Shown: piece after piece, positions 1-9,113 of the stretch | Layout of the letters: each line of letters starts with the position of its first letter | How positions within the stretch are numbered: position 1 is the first letter of the stretch | DNA from: Streptomyces sp. NBC_00259 | GTDB taxonomy: Bacteria; Actinomycetota; Actinomycetes; Streptomycetales; Streptomycetaceae | Direction of reading: 5' to 3' | DNA: 64,000 nucleotides | NCBI RefSeq assembly: GCF_036181745.1 | Contig: NZ_CP108080.1 | Span: 310,001 to 374,000 of the forward strand | Position numbers and translations under genes: made by a program | Notes under the pieces: generated by a model | Seen by the model: the letters and a program-made list of their open reading frames with translations, nothing else | Database searches by the model: none | Told to the model about the DNA's origin: nothing

Positions 1-1262
1 ACGGGCCGCCCGGTGTCCAGGGTGGCGAGCGCGACCAGATCCTCCGAGATCACTTCCTGCTTGCCGCCGAAGCCACCGCCGACGCGTTTGCAGAACACGC
101 GGATCCGGTCCGGTCGCAGAGCGAAGAGATGGGCGAGTTTGACCTTCGCGATCGACGGCGACTGCGAACTGGTGCGGACGTTCAGACGGCCGTTCTCCAT
201 CCAGGCGATCGAGCCGTGGGTCTCGAGATGCGCGTGCTGCACGCGCGGTGAGAAGTACGTCCCTTCGTGGATCACGTCGGCCGCGGCGAACCCCGCGTCG
301 ACGTCGCCGATGTGCGCATGGATCTCCAGCAGGATGTTGTGGACGGGATCGCGGACGAACGGATCCTCGGCGCCGTGCAGTTGGGGCGCTCCCTCGGCCA
401 TCGCCTCTTCGGGATCGAGGACGGCCGGCAGCACCTCGTACTCCACGACGACCCGTCGGCAGCCCTCTTCCGCAGCCCCGACCGTGTCGGCCAGCACCGC
501 GACGACGCGCTGGCCGACGAAGCGGACCGTGTCGTCGAGGATGAAGGTGTCGTCGGGGTCGACGAGATGGTCGGTGTGGATCGCGGTGGTGAAGCGCTTG
601 CGCGGCACGTCCTCCCAGGTGTAGACCCGCCGCACGCCGGGGACGGCGAGTGCGGCGGTCCTGTCGATCGAGACGATCCGGGCGTGCGCGTGCGGTGAGT
701 GGAGCACCTTGAGGTGCAGCATGCCGTCGACGTGGGTGTCCATCGTGAACTCGGCGCGGCCGGCCACCACGTCGTTGGCCGCCGGCGCGCCGACGCTCGT
801 CCCGACGGCCTTTCCCGGCGCGGCCGTCTCCACACCGGCGACGCCCTTCACGGCGTCCTCGATCGCCCGATAGCCGGTGCAGCGGCAGAGGTTGCCCTTC
901 AACGCCCGTGGCAGGTCCGCCTTCTGGGCCTCGGTGAACGTCGCCGACGTCATGATCATCCCTGCGGTGCAGAAGCCGCACTGGAACCCCGGGGCGTCGC
1001 GGAACCGTCGCTGCATCGGATGCAGGTTGCCGGGCGACCCGATGCCCTCGATCGTCGTCACCTCGTGTCCGTCCGCGCGGAAGGCGGGGGTGATGCAGCT
1101 GTGCACCGGACTGCCGTCCAGCCACACGGTGCATGCGCCGCAATCGCCCGCGTCGCAGCCCTTCTTGACGCCGTAGTGGCCGAGTGAGCGCAGGAAGGTG
1201 CGCAGGCACTGGCCGGGTTCCGGTTCCTCGTCGAAGCTCCTGCCGTTCACGCGGTACGTCAT
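1..1262 (-). CDS. Molybdenum hydroxylase, fused [2Fe-2S] + molybdopterin-binding subunit (3' end cut by window edge)
   Basis: Reads from the right towards the window edge; 420 codons are visible and the C-terminus lies outside. The N-terminus is a xanthine dehydrogenase-type iron-sulfur domain: C36-x4-C41-x2-C44-x11-C56 for the first cluster, and C95/C98 plus C126/C128 (NLCRCTGY) for the second. From about residue 140 it continues without a stop into the molybdopterin-binding subunit (MLHLKVLHSPHAHARI, later KRVGGGFGGKQE). These two parts are usually separate proteins, so this is a natural fusion. The ATG overlaps the stop of the upstream FAD subunit by ATGA, so both are co-translated. Together they should form a cytoplasmic hydroxylase of the xanthine/aldehyde/CO-dehydrogenase superfamily. 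The substrate cannot be read from the sequence. Confidence 0.9.
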   Translation of the reverse strand, partial: MTYRVNGRSFDEEPEPGQCLRTFLRSLGHYGVKKGCDAGDCGACTVWLDGSPVHSCITPAFRADGHEVTTIEGIGSPGNLHPMQRRFRDAPGFQCGFCTAGMIMTSATFTEAQKADLPRALKGNLCRCTGYRAIEDAVKGVAGVETAAPGKAVGTSVGAPAANDVVAGRAEFTMDTHVDGMLHLKVLHSPHAHARIVSIDRTAALAVPGVRRVYTWEDVPRKRFTTAIHTDHLVDPDDTFILDDTVRFVGQRVVAVLADTVGAAEEGCRRVVVEYEVLPAVLDPEEAMAEGAPQLHGAEDPFVRDPVHNILLEIHAHIGDVDAGFAAADVIHEGTYFSPRVQHAHLETHGSIAWMENGRLNVRTSSQSPSIAKVKLAHLFALRPDRIRVFCKRVGGGFGGKQEVISEDLVALATLDTGRP

Positions 1263-2086
1263 GCCGCGCCCCCGCCCATGAGTTCGCGACGGATCTCTTC
1301 GGCGAAGTGCTTCGTCAGATGGCGGCGGTGGCCGGGGGTCCCGTTGGGATCGGCGAACCAGACGTCGGCGGGGATGACATCGATGCTCTGCTGCAGGGTT
1401 CCGGCGTCCGGCATGGTGTCGAACGCGATGCGCACGGGCCGTGCGGTACCGGCCGTGACGGTGAGCAGCAGATCGCTCGTTCCCGGCGTCTGCGTACCGA
1501 TGAGGAACACCGTCGAACGGCCCAGGCGGGTCAGTGAGAAGCGACGGTGCGCGATGCGCTTTCTCAGGGCGCGCGCCGGAATCTCGATGCGCCGCAGGAT
1601 CTCGCCGGGGGTCAGGACGTTCCGATGGTCACCGGTCACGAAGTCGAGGGCGTCGACGGTGCGCGTGGATCCGTCGGGAGCCCACAGCTCGTACCGTGCC
1701 TCCAGTGCGACCGTCAGCGTGATCATCGGGCCTGCGGGCAACGACATGCAGATGTTGCCGCCGACGGTCGCCGAGTTCCAGACCTTGAACGAGGACAGGA
1801 ACGCCTCGCAGCTCTCGGCGAGAAGGGGGCCCGCGAGCCACTCGCCCGGGGGCGCGAAGGCGTACAGGTCGCGGATGGTGCAGGTGGCGCCGATCTCGAG
1901 GCCCGTCTCGCTCGGGACGAGGGGATCCCAGCGCAACGCCGTCAGGTCGATCAGCCGACGCAGACCCGGCTGCTCCGCGGAGAACAGCCACGTTCCGCCC
2001 GCGAGCCAGGCATCGCCTTCGCGCCATTCGGCACCCGGCCGATCCAAGGGTCGCCGGACGACTTCGGTGATGGTGTTGAGGTCCAT
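1259..2086 (-). CDS. Molybdenum hydroxylase FAD-binding subunit
   Basis: A 275-residue protein of the CoxM/XdhB-type FAD_binding_5 family. It carries the pyrophosphate-binding loop AGGTWL near residue 30 and WNSATVGGNICMSLPAGP near residue 105, the two FAD signatures of the family. The length is normal for a free-standing flavin subunit. It transfers electrons from the iron-sulfur clusters of the downstream fused subunit to an external acceptor. It overlaps that gene by 4 bases, which gives the order FAD subunit, then FeS-Mo subunit. The ATG at 2086 gives the natural N-terminus MDLNTITEVVRRP. Physiological substrate unknown. Confidence 0.9.
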   Translation of the reverse strand: MDLNTITEVVRRPLDRPGAEWREGDAWLAGGTWLFSAEQPGLRRLIDLTALRWDPLVPSETGLEIGATCTIRDLYAFAPPGEWLAGPLLAESCEAFLSSFKVWNSATVGGNICMSLPAGPMITLTVALEARYELWAPDGSTRTVDALDFVTGDHRNVLTPGEILRRIEIPARALRKRIAHRRFSLTRLGRSTVFLIGTQTPGTSDLLLTVTAGTARPVRIAFDTMPDAGTLQQSIDVIPADVWFADPNGTPGHRRHLTKHFAEEIRRELMGGGAA

Positions 2087-2575
2087 GGGAACCGGCCTCC
2101 CTCACGACGGCACGATGCGCGCCGGGAGCGGCACAACCTCGGGGCGACAGCGTCGAGGGACAGAATCGAATCATGGCCGCTTCGGTCGACACCGCCCAAG
2201 GCGGGACCAGCAGCACAGAAGCACCCGTAAAGCATATATCGGAACATGCCGACCCCGCCAAGGCAGGGCATGCCCCAGCCCTTGCTGGAAGGCGTCATGC
2301 GACACATGTTGTTACGCTCGAAAGGAGTTGATCTGTTCGCCGTGCGAGGTCTCGGGGTCAAGTGCCGGACCGAAAGCCACCGATGGGTGTGCCGATTCCG
2401 CGTTGCCGGACCAACTGGCCGAGATCGGTGCGGCCGTGGCCTTCCTCTGCGCCGTGATCCGCAGACACAGGCCCAACGGCTGACGGGAACGTGCCCCCGC
2501 GGTCACGTGTGACACCCGTCGCGCCCGCCCGCCGTGGCACAGACCACGGAACCGGAAAGAGACGGCAGGAGCACA
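2087..2575. other. 489-base intergenic region between divergent genes
   Basis: No convincing gene was found. An AT-rich patch around 2226-2250 (GTAAAGCATATATCGG) could supply the promoter of the leftward molybdenum hydroxylase operon. An SD-like AAAGGAG near 2320 is followed by an open frame of fewer than 70 codons with no recognisable product. The short upstream GTG at 2534, in frame with the next gene, lacks a ribosome-binding site. Confidence 0.4.
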
Positions 2576-4012
2576 GTGAACGACACCTCCCGCACATACG
2601 ACGTCGTCGTCATCGGCGCGGGCCCCGTGGGCGAGAACGTGGCCGACAGGACCAAGGCCGCGGGTCTCAGCACCGTGATCGTCGAGAGTGAGCTGCTCGG
2701 CGGTGAGTGCTCGTACTGGGCGTGCGAGCCGAGCAAGGCGCTGCTCCGGCCGGTGCTGGCGCGTGCCGACGCGCGCCGCGTGCCGGGACTGAAGCAGGCG
2801 GTGGGGGGTCCGCTGGACGTGGCCGCGGTCCTCGCCCACCGCGACGACATCGTCAACCACTGGCACGACGACGACCAGGTCGAATGGCTGAACTCGGTCT
2901 CCGTCGACATCGTACGGGGACATGGCCGCCTCGACGGTCCCCGCCAGGTGGTGGTGAGCACCCCCGACGGCGGGACCGTGCGCCTCACCGCCCGGCACGT
3001 GGTCGCCGTCTGCACCGGGTCCGGTCCGGCGCTGCCGGACCTTCCCCGTCTGGACGAGGTACGTCATTGGACCAGTCGTGACGTCACCAGCGCCGATGCC
3101 GTGCCGGGGCGTCTCGTCGTGGTCGGCGGCGGCGTCGTGGCCGTCGAAATGGCCACCGCCTGGAACGCGTTGGGCGCGGAGGTCACCATGCTGGTTCGGG
3201 ACGGTCTGCTCACGCGGATGGAACCGTTCGCCGGGGAGCTGGTCGCGGACGCGTTGCGCGAGGCGGGCGTGGACATGCGCTTCGGGACCACCGTGACGGC
3301 CGTGGCGCGGGACGACGGACCCGACGGCGAGGTGGCCGTCACCCTGGCGGACGGTGAGCGGTTGGTCGCCGACGAGATCCTGTTCGCGATCGGACGGGCA
3401 CCGCGTACCGATGACATCGGCCTGGAGACCATCGGTCTCACCCCGGGCGACTGGCTGAAGGTCGACGACACCTGCCGGTCGACGGCCGTCGAGGACGGCT
3501 GGCTGTACGCCGTCGGCGATGTCAACCACCGCGTTCTGATGACCCATCAGGGCAAGTACCAGGCCCGGATCGCGGGCGCGGTGATCGCGGCCCGCGTCAA
3601 GGGCGAACCGGTCGACGAAGCCAGGTGGGGCACGCACGTCACGACCGCCGACAGCGTCGCCGTGCCCCAAGTGGTCTTCACCGACCCCGAGGTCGCGGCC
3701 GTCGGCCTGAGCGCGCGGGAGGCGGAACGCGCCGGACACCGGGTCAGGGTCGTGGACCGCGACTTCGGCAGCGTGGCCGGTGCGGTCCAGTACGCGGAGG
3801 GGTTCCGCGGCATGGCCCGCATGGTGGTCGACCTGGACCGTGGCACCGTGGTCGGTGTCACCTTCGTGGGTCCCGGCGTCGCGGAACTGCTGCACTCCGC
3901 GACCATCGCGGTCATCAGCGAGGTGCCCGTCGAACGGCTGTGGCACGCCGTCCCCGCCTTCCCGACGATCAGCGAAGTCTGGCTGCGGCTGATGGAGGCG
4001 TACCGCGGGTAG
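2576..4012 (+). CDS. Pyridine nucleotide-disulfide oxidoreductase (LpdA/mercuric-reductase-like)
   Basis: A 478-residue class I flavoprotein disulfide reductase. In order: FAD Rossmann motif VIGAGPVGENVA near residue 10; redox motif GGECSYWACEPSKAL with C-x4-C, in place of the more usual GGTCxNxGCxPSK; NAD(P)H Rossmann VVVGGGVVAVEMA near 185; the second FAD motif (LYAVGDVN); and a C-terminal dimerisation domain with HAVPAFPTISE, which supplies the usual His-Glu pair. GTG 2576 is preferred over GTG 2534 because AGGAG lies just upstream and the family N-terminus begins here. No lipoyl complex genes are nearby, so it is probably an orphan quinone/disulfide reductase. The MerB-like gene at 13.6 kb is too far away to suggest a mer operon. 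Confidence 0.85.
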   Translation: MNDTSRTYDVVVIGAGPVGENVADRTKAAGLSTVIVESELLGGECSYWACEPSKALLRPVLARADARRVPGLKQAVGGPLDVAAVLAHRDDIVNHWHDDDQVEWLNSVSVDIVRGHGRLDGPRQVVVSTPDGGTVRLTARHVVAVCTGSGPALPDLPRLDEVRHWTSRDVTSADAVPGRLVVVGGGVVAVEMATAWNALGAEVTMLVRDGLLTRMEPFAGELVADALREAGVDMRFGTTVTAVARDDGPDGEVAVTLADGERLVADEILFAIGRAPRTDDIGLETIGLTPGDWLKVDDTCRSTAVEDGWLYAVGDVNHRVLMTHQGKYQARIAGAVIAARVKGEPVDEARWGTHVTTADSVAVPQVVFTDPEVAAVGLSAREAERAGHRVRVVDRDFGSVAGAVQYAEGFRGMARMVVDLDRGTVVGVTFVGPGVAELLHSATIAVISEVPVERLWHAVPAFPTISEVWLRLMEAYRG

Positions 4013-4057
4013 GCGTGGGTGCGGTGCCGGGGGTGCGGCGTGCCGGCGCACGCGTCT

Positions 4058-4936
4058 TCAGCTACGTCGTGCGGCCCACACCATGCGTTCGGTGCGTACG
4101 GTCAGGTCGTCGCGACGCAGGATGCTGTGCGGGCTGCCGGTGTCGAGCAGCCGGTCGAGCGCGGTGCGGTCCTCGGCCGTCAGCGCCTGGGCGACGCCGT
4201 CACGCACGCGGCGCAGGCTGGTCAGCGCGTACCGGCCCACCGCGTCGGTCGGGGGCGGGCCGAGGTTCACGGTGATGGTGCGCAGGCCTTCGACGGTGAA
4301 GCCGGCCGCGGTCAGCTTCGGCCCCCAGTCGGCGCCGCGGTGCGACACCTTCTCGGCATGGCGCTGGTCGAGTGCGGCGTGGCAGCGCTCCTCGAGTCCA
4401 GGACGGTCCTCCGGGGCGTCCTCGGGCAGGAAGCGCGGGAAGCCGGCCAGCTCGACGACGGCGAACAGGCCGCCCGGCGCGAGCATGTCGTGGACCTGGC
4501 GCAGCGTCCGGTCGGGGTCGGCCATGTGATGCATGGAGGCCGAGGCCCACACCAGTTCCGGGGTGCCGAGGTCGGGCCAGGCCGCGTCGAGGTCGGCCCT
4601 GACGGTGTGCACCCGGTCGGCCAGGCCCTTCTCCTCAGCCTTCTCCCGCAGGCGGTCGAGGTGGCTGGTCGAGGTGTCGACGGCGCTCACCTCGGCGCCG
4701 GGGAAACGCTCGAGCAGGGCGAGGGTACCGGCTCCGGTTCCGCAGCCCAGATCCACGATGTGCCGGGGAGTGGCTGCGACGGGCAGCCAGGCGGTGATGG
4801 AGGCGATGTGCTCGGCGAGCACTTCCGCGTCCAGATCGAGGATCTCCGCCTGGACGCCGGTGTCGTGGTCCTGTTCGTGCGCGTGGACCGTATGCGCGCC
4901 GTGGTCGTGTACTGCGTGCCGGGATGCGTGGGTCAT
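4058..4936 (-). CDS. Class I SAM-dependent methyltransferase
   Basis: A 292-residue protein. The SAM-binding motif I is HIVDLGCGTGAGTLALLERFPG near residues 50-70, followed by the acidic residue in VSAVDTS (motif II) and the post-motif WASASMHHMADPDRTLRQV, typical of UbiE/small-molecule methyltransferases. A His-rich N-terminal stretch (HAVHDHGAHTVHAHEQDHD) precedes the domain and could bind metal or be disordered. The ATG at 4936 was chosen because the upstream frame has no family similarity. It stands alone, running towards the rightward reductase, and its substrate is unknown. Confidence 0.85.
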   Translation of the reverse strand: MTHASRHAVHDHGAHTVHAHEQDHDTGVQAEILDLDAEVLAEHIASITAWLPVAATPRHIVDLGCGTGAGTLALLERFPGAEVSAVDTSTSHLDRLREKAEEKGLADRVHTVRADLDAAWPDLGTPELVWASASMHHMADPDRTLRQVHDMLAPGGLFAVVELAGFPRFLPEDAPEDRPGLEERCHAALDQRHAEKVSHRGADWGPKLTAAGFTVEGLRTITVNLGPPPTDAVGRYALTSLRRVRDGVAQALTAEDRTALDRLLDTGSPHSILRRDDLTVRTERMVWAARRS

Positions 4937-5088
4937 GGCGCCCACGCTATGAGGATCAGGAGCGTGCGGCACGACCGCTTTCCGAAAGAGCAAGACGATG
5001 GCCTCCTGGGCTGCCGACTGCGCAAGCAGGCCCTGGCCCGCGGTGCGCTGCGGCCGTCCGGCGCGAGGACGGGCGCTCGCGTGGCGGT

Positions 5089-5682
5089 TCATCCTCGCGA
5101 GCGGCTCGCGCCTTCGGTGCCCTCGCCGCGCTGGTGGCCGCGGCGGGCGTCGCGGTCGAAGATTCCCAGGATCTCGCACGGTCCGCCCTCGGCGCCGATG
5201 GCGTGCGGAAGCATGGTCGGGAACTCGGCGGCCTGGTTGGTCTCCACACGAATCCGCCGGTTGCCCAGCAGCAGGATCGCCGTGCCGGACAGGACGACGA
5301 GCCATTCGCGGCCGGGGTGGGCACGCATGCGCGCGGGACTGTCGGGCGGCGGGTCCGTCACGCGCCGGCGTACGACGGTCATGCCGGGGTCCGCGCGGAC
5401 GGGCCACCGCATCTGGCCATGGGCCGCGTCGATCGTCGGGCTGGTGATGACATCGTCGGTGGCGGTCTCGACCAGTTGGTCGAGCGTGGTGTCCAGGGCG
5501 CGGGCCAGCGTGACGAGCTGGTCCAGGGCGAGTCTGCGCTGGCCGTTCTCGATACGGCTGAGGGTGGAGGGGCTGAGCTGGGCGCGGGTGGCCAGCTCGT
5601 CCAGGGACCAGCCCTGAGCCACGCGCAGAGCGCGGATCCGTTTGCGTACCAGAGCGTCGAGCTCGCCATCGTCTTGCGTCAT
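5089..5682 (-). CDS. XRE-family regulator with C-terminal cupin
   Basis: About 197 residues if it starts at ATG 5682; in-frame ATGs at 5691 and 5703 would add a few residues, and no candidate has a good ribosome site, so the transcript may be leaderless. The N-terminal HTH_3 domain (RIRALRVAQGWSLDELATRA, then LSPSTLSRIENGQRRLALDQL) is followed by a cupin of about 80 residues (GREWLVVLSGTAILLLGNRRI, later LPHAIGAEGGPCEILGIFD). This architecture marks small-ligand-responsive repressors. It is divergent from the lipoprotein peptidase at 5787, with an inverted repeat at its own start. Confidence 0.85.
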   Translation of the reverse strand: MTQDDGELDALVRKRIRALRVAQGWSLDELATRAQLSPSTLSRIENGQRRLALDQLVTLARALDTTLDQLVETATDDVITSPTIDAAHGQMRWPVRADPGMTVVRRRVTDPPPDSPARMRAHPGREWLVVLSGTAILLLGNRRIRVETNQAAEFPTMLPHAIGAEGGPCEILGIFDRDARRGHQRGEGTEGASRSRG

Positions 5683-5697
5683 ACGCAGCATCGTATG
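5680..5697. promoter_or_regulatory. Candidate operator of the XRE-cupin regulator
   Basis: Perfect 6-bp inverted repeat CATACG-(6)-CGTATG overlapping the likely translation start of the regulator. Position and symmetry suit autoregulation; this is inference only. Confidence 0.4.
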
Positions 5698-5786
5698 CCG
5701 CATGCGCAAGGGACGCTTCGCTTGGGGCACGCACACCGCCGCCTCGAAGCATCGGGGCGAAAAGCGCCATGAATGGTTGATCACGG

Positions 5787-6776
5787 ATGTACGCTCCGTC
5801 GATCATGATCCGTGTGAACAGTGGTGGGTCCTCGGCCAGGTCGAGGAGGCCGAGGCGGGCTGCGGCGGGGGCGCTGCTCGTCGCCGCCGTCGCGGTCGCC
5901 TCGTGTGACGGCGCAGGCAGCAGGGCCGACGCGACCGGCAAGGTCACGGTCGTCTACGAGGACGCCACGATCAAGCCGAAGGACCGTCAGGCCGTGGCGG
6001 TGATCCGGAAGTCCCGTGTGCTCGAGCAGGTCGCCGAGTGGGTGAACGCGTCGCTCGCCCTGCCGCACGACCTGGTCGTGAAGGTCACCGACAAGGTGCC
6101 ACCGGGGGTCTCGGACGCGGTCACCCAGCCCGACGGGAGGACGATCTTCGTACCCCCGCCGTTCCTGACCCTGATCGAAGAGGTCCTCGGGAACGTGGTC
6201 AAGACCGTCGAGCGTCCCGCCCTGCTCCCCGAGGCCGAGTTCACCACCGACGGCCTGACGGCACTGTCGACCCAGTTCATCTTCGGCCACGAAATGGGCC
6301 ACGCGCTGCAGCGCCAGCTTCTGCTCGCGAACCTCGGCCTCGAGGAGGACGCCGCCGACGGTTTCGCGTCGTTCTCCACCGTCAACGAGGTGGGACCGGG
6401 TCCGTCGCTGGCGGCCGCGATGCTGTTCGACGAGCTCGCCCGCGAGGAGGGCGGGCTGACGCTGGAGGGGTTCGCGAGCGATCACCCTGTCACCCAGCAA
6501 CGGGTCTTCAACTTCCTTTGCTACCTGGAGGGGAGCGACCCCAAGAGGTTCCACGGGCCCCTGGTCGATGCGGGCTATCTGCCGAAGAGCCGAGCCCCGT
6601 TGTGCCCGCAGTCATGGGCGATGCTCGACTACGGCTGGTGGACCCAACTCCAGCCGCATTTCAGCGGGGCGTTCAAGGACCAGGGCGACAAGACGCAGAA
6701 GAACGCACGCGCCCGGCTGATCGCGGAGACCAAGGCCTTCGCGGAGAAGCTCGACACGATCCGCAGCGGGCAGTGA
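5787..6776 (+). CDS. Predicted lipoprotein metallopeptidase (DUF4344-like)
   Basis: A 329-residue exported protein. A basic N-region and hydrophobic stretch (GALLVAAVAVAS) end in a lipobox-like VASC near residue 40, so it is probably a membrane-anchored lipoprotein. The core contains QFIFGHEMGHALQRQ, a zinc HExxH motif, with EEDAADGFASF about 25 residues downstream supplying the likely third ligand, as in DUF4344 putative metallopeptidases. ATG 5805 (MIRVNSGG) is an alternative start with a more compact signal peptide. The divergent XRE-cupin gene may control it. Substrate unknown. Confidence 0.8.
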   Translation: MYAPSIMIRVNSGGSSARSRRPRRAAAGALLVAAVAVASCDGAGSRADATGKVTVVYEDATIKPKDRQAVAVIRKSRVLEQVAEWVNASLALPHDLVVKVTDKVPPGVSDAVTQPDGRTIFVPPPFLTLIEEVLGNVVKTVERPALLPEAEFTTDGLTALSTQFIFGHEMGHALQRQLLLANLGLEEDAADGFASFSTVNEVGPGPSLAAAMLFDELAREEGGLTLEGFASDHPVTQQRVFNFLCYLEGSDPKRFHGPLVDAGYLPKSRAPLCPQSWAMLDYGWWTQLQPHFSGAFKDQGDKTQKNARARLIAETKAFAEKLDTIRSGQ

Positions 6777-6840
6777 CGCTGCGGAACGTTCGTCGAGCAT
6801 CCCAGCAGTCCCGCAACCACCCGGCGAGGGCAGGGACACG

Positions 6841-6890
6841 GCGTGGGTGCCGGTCCGCGCATTCTGGGTGCAGTGCGGACCGGCCCACGC
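6841..6890. terminator. Stem-loop between convergent genes
   Basis: GCCGGTCCGC (6849-6858) pairs with GCGGACCGGC (6875-6884). The stem extends outward as GCGTGG/CCACGC with one bulged T. It lies between the convergent peptidase and multicopper oxidase genes, so it probably serves as a bidirectional terminator. Confidence 0.6.
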
Positions 6891-6906
6891 GGGTCGATCG
6901 ATCCCG

Positions 6907-8897
6907 TCAGTGACCGTGGCCACCGCCGGGGCCGCCACCGCCGTGCTCGTCGCGGCCGTGGTCGTCTCGGCCGTGGTCGTCTCGGCCGTGGTTGCCGTCG
7001 CCGTGGTCGCCGTCGTCGCCGACGATCGTCCACGGGCGCATCAGGTCGTCGTCCTCGTGTTCGAGAATGTGGCAGTGGTGGATGTACGTCGCCGGGAGTT
7101 CGGCGCCGCTGCCCGGAATCGACGCGATCGTACCCGTCGGCGGGTGGATCTCCGGAATGACGATTCTGGTCACCGTCTCCGGATAGGACTTGAACGTGTC
7201 CTTGTAGGACCGCGCTTCGTCCGGGTCCGGAGGAATCGGCGGGCCGGTGAGATAGTTCTTCAGTACCGGCCTGTCCTCCGGTTTGCGGCCACCGTGAATC
7301 CACTTCTCGTAGTCCGCCTGGTAGGCGGCCGCGTCGATCGGCTGCCGGTTCAGCACCTGGAAGTTGACGAGGTGCACATGCATCGGGTGGGCATCGTGGT
7401 TGGGATTGATGTACTCCCAGATCTCGGTCGAACCCGCCTTGACGAAGTCCTGGGAGGGCTCCATGAACGGCATCGCGTTGAACGTCATGGTCCGGAAGAG
7501 CTTGTGCTGGTACACCACCCATTCCCGCCGACGGGCGTGCGGTTTCGACGTGAAGTTCGCGACCGTCGGCAGCGCAAGTTTCTTGGGCGACGTCGTCGTG
7601 TCCGCATCTTCGGACAGGAGTTTCGTGACGTGGAACTCCATGATCTCCGAGATATGCGGTCCCTGGCCGGGGACGCCTGGGTAGTGGACCGGCGTTCCCG
7701 GGTAGTTCGTCAACTTGACCTTCGTCCCCATGGGCATCCGGCTGAAGTCGACGATCAGGTCGTACCGCTCGGCAGGCGAGATCAGAAAGCTCAGCATCTG
7801 CAGCGGAGCACGGAAGCCGCCGTCGGCTCCGATGAGCCAGAACGGCAGCGTGGGCTGAGGCAGTACGTGCCTGGGAACGTCGAACCTCAGCCGCCAGAAA
7901 CGCTCGTTCGACGCGTTGAGGATGCGCAGCCGGTAGCGTCGGGGCTCGACGGCCAGGAAGGGGTACGCCTTCCCGTTGACGACCGGGTGTCCTCGCCTTC
8001 CCTCATGGTCATGGTGTAGGCGAGCGAGCCGTCCGGGTTGAAGGTCCGGTCCTGCAGGATGAGCGGGACCTCGAACTCGCCTCGCGGCAGCCCGAGCCGC
8101 TCGTCGGCGGGATCACGAATGAGGTACAGACCGGCCAGGCCCGCATAGACGTTGAGGCTGGTCATCCCCATGCCGTGATCGTGATACCAGAGCATGCACG
8201 AACGGTCATGGTTGGTGTAGCCGTAGATCGCTTCGTTGCGTTCGACCCGGCTCGGGTCCAGCGTGGCGTAGCCCTCGGCGTGGATGCCGTCCGGGCTGAA
8301 CGACTGCAGCGGCATGCCGTCGGACTGCGGTGCCGTGAAACCGCCGTGCTGGTGGACGACGTTCCACACGTTGACGTCCCGGGGAAACGGCAGTTCAGGC
8401 TTGTAGGGAGGCGGAGGGGTCGGGGTGAGCTCGGGATCCCCGTTCTTGATGCGCTGGATCACGTCCTGGAACAGGTGGTTGGTCGGCAGCTCGTTGCGCC
8501 ACTTGACGACCGTCGGGTGGTCCGGCGCCACGCTGAGGGTCGGCCCGAGATAGCCCATGCCGATCTCGTTGTGAGGATCGCTCGGGTTGGTGGCCCAGCA
8601 GCCCCACGTGGTCGCCGGCCCGAGGTCCCGGTGGAAACGCCATGAGCCCTGCCGCATCGTGATCTCGTAGTAGTCGGCGCCCGGATAGACGGAAGGATCC
8701 GGGACGGCTGTCATCGGCCTGGGCAGCGGGTCGACGAACTTCTCCAGCGGAGGGCTGTGCGGCACCGAGGCGTCGTCGTGCGCGGACCCCGTCCCGTGAG
8801 CCGGCGACGCATACGCCTGCGCTCCCGTGACACCGCGTGGAAGCATGGCCGCACTCCCCATGACACCGGCCATGAGGAGATTCCTTCGCCCGAACAT
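6907..8897 (-). pseudogene. Tat-exported multicopper oxidase (CotA/laccase-like), one-base frameshift
   Basis: ATG 8897 follows GGAG at good spacing and gives MFGRRNLLMAG, a twin-arginine signal. The first frame carries copper motifs HQHGG and WYHDHGMGM; the second frame carries HPMHVHLVNF and HHCHILEHEDDDLM, so all four histidine clusters are present but split between frames. The break lies at about 7985-8000: after MTMREGE the normal HPVVNGKAYPFLAVEP continues only in another frame, and adding one base gives an intact product of about 663 residues. The C-terminus is a repetitive His/Asp/Gly tail (DDHGRDDHGRDEHGGG). Either a real pseudogene or a base missing from the sequence; no homopolymer at the site explains a read error. 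Confidence 0.85.
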
Positions 8898-9113
8898 CGT
8901 GTGTCTCCAGCCTTCCATCGCCTCACATAACGTCCAAGGGATACAAGGCTGGTTGGGAACGCTGCCGCAGCACGCCGGTCCGGTCCGGTCCGGGAAAGCC
9001 ACTCATTGAGCGGATCTCAGCAGAAATTCGACAGATCCCGAATTGATCGACAATCCACTGAACATTCTTCTGGCTCGTCGCATTCGCGGAAGTACGAGGC
9101 CGGTCGCACGACG

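Noticed and set aside
2312..4051. Long leftward open frame opposite the disulfide oxidoreductase
   Set aside because: His/Asp/Val/Gly-rich shadow of the high-GC forward gene, with no family similarity.
4937..5947. N-terminal extension of the methyltransferase frame
   Set aside because: It is out-of-frame sequence of the XRE-cupin gene, rich in Arg/His/Pro, with no homology.
8975..8998. GGTCC tandem triplet upstream of the multicopper oxidase as a possible OsdR box
   Set aside because: It matches the consensus poorly because of repeat phase and lies outside the island.
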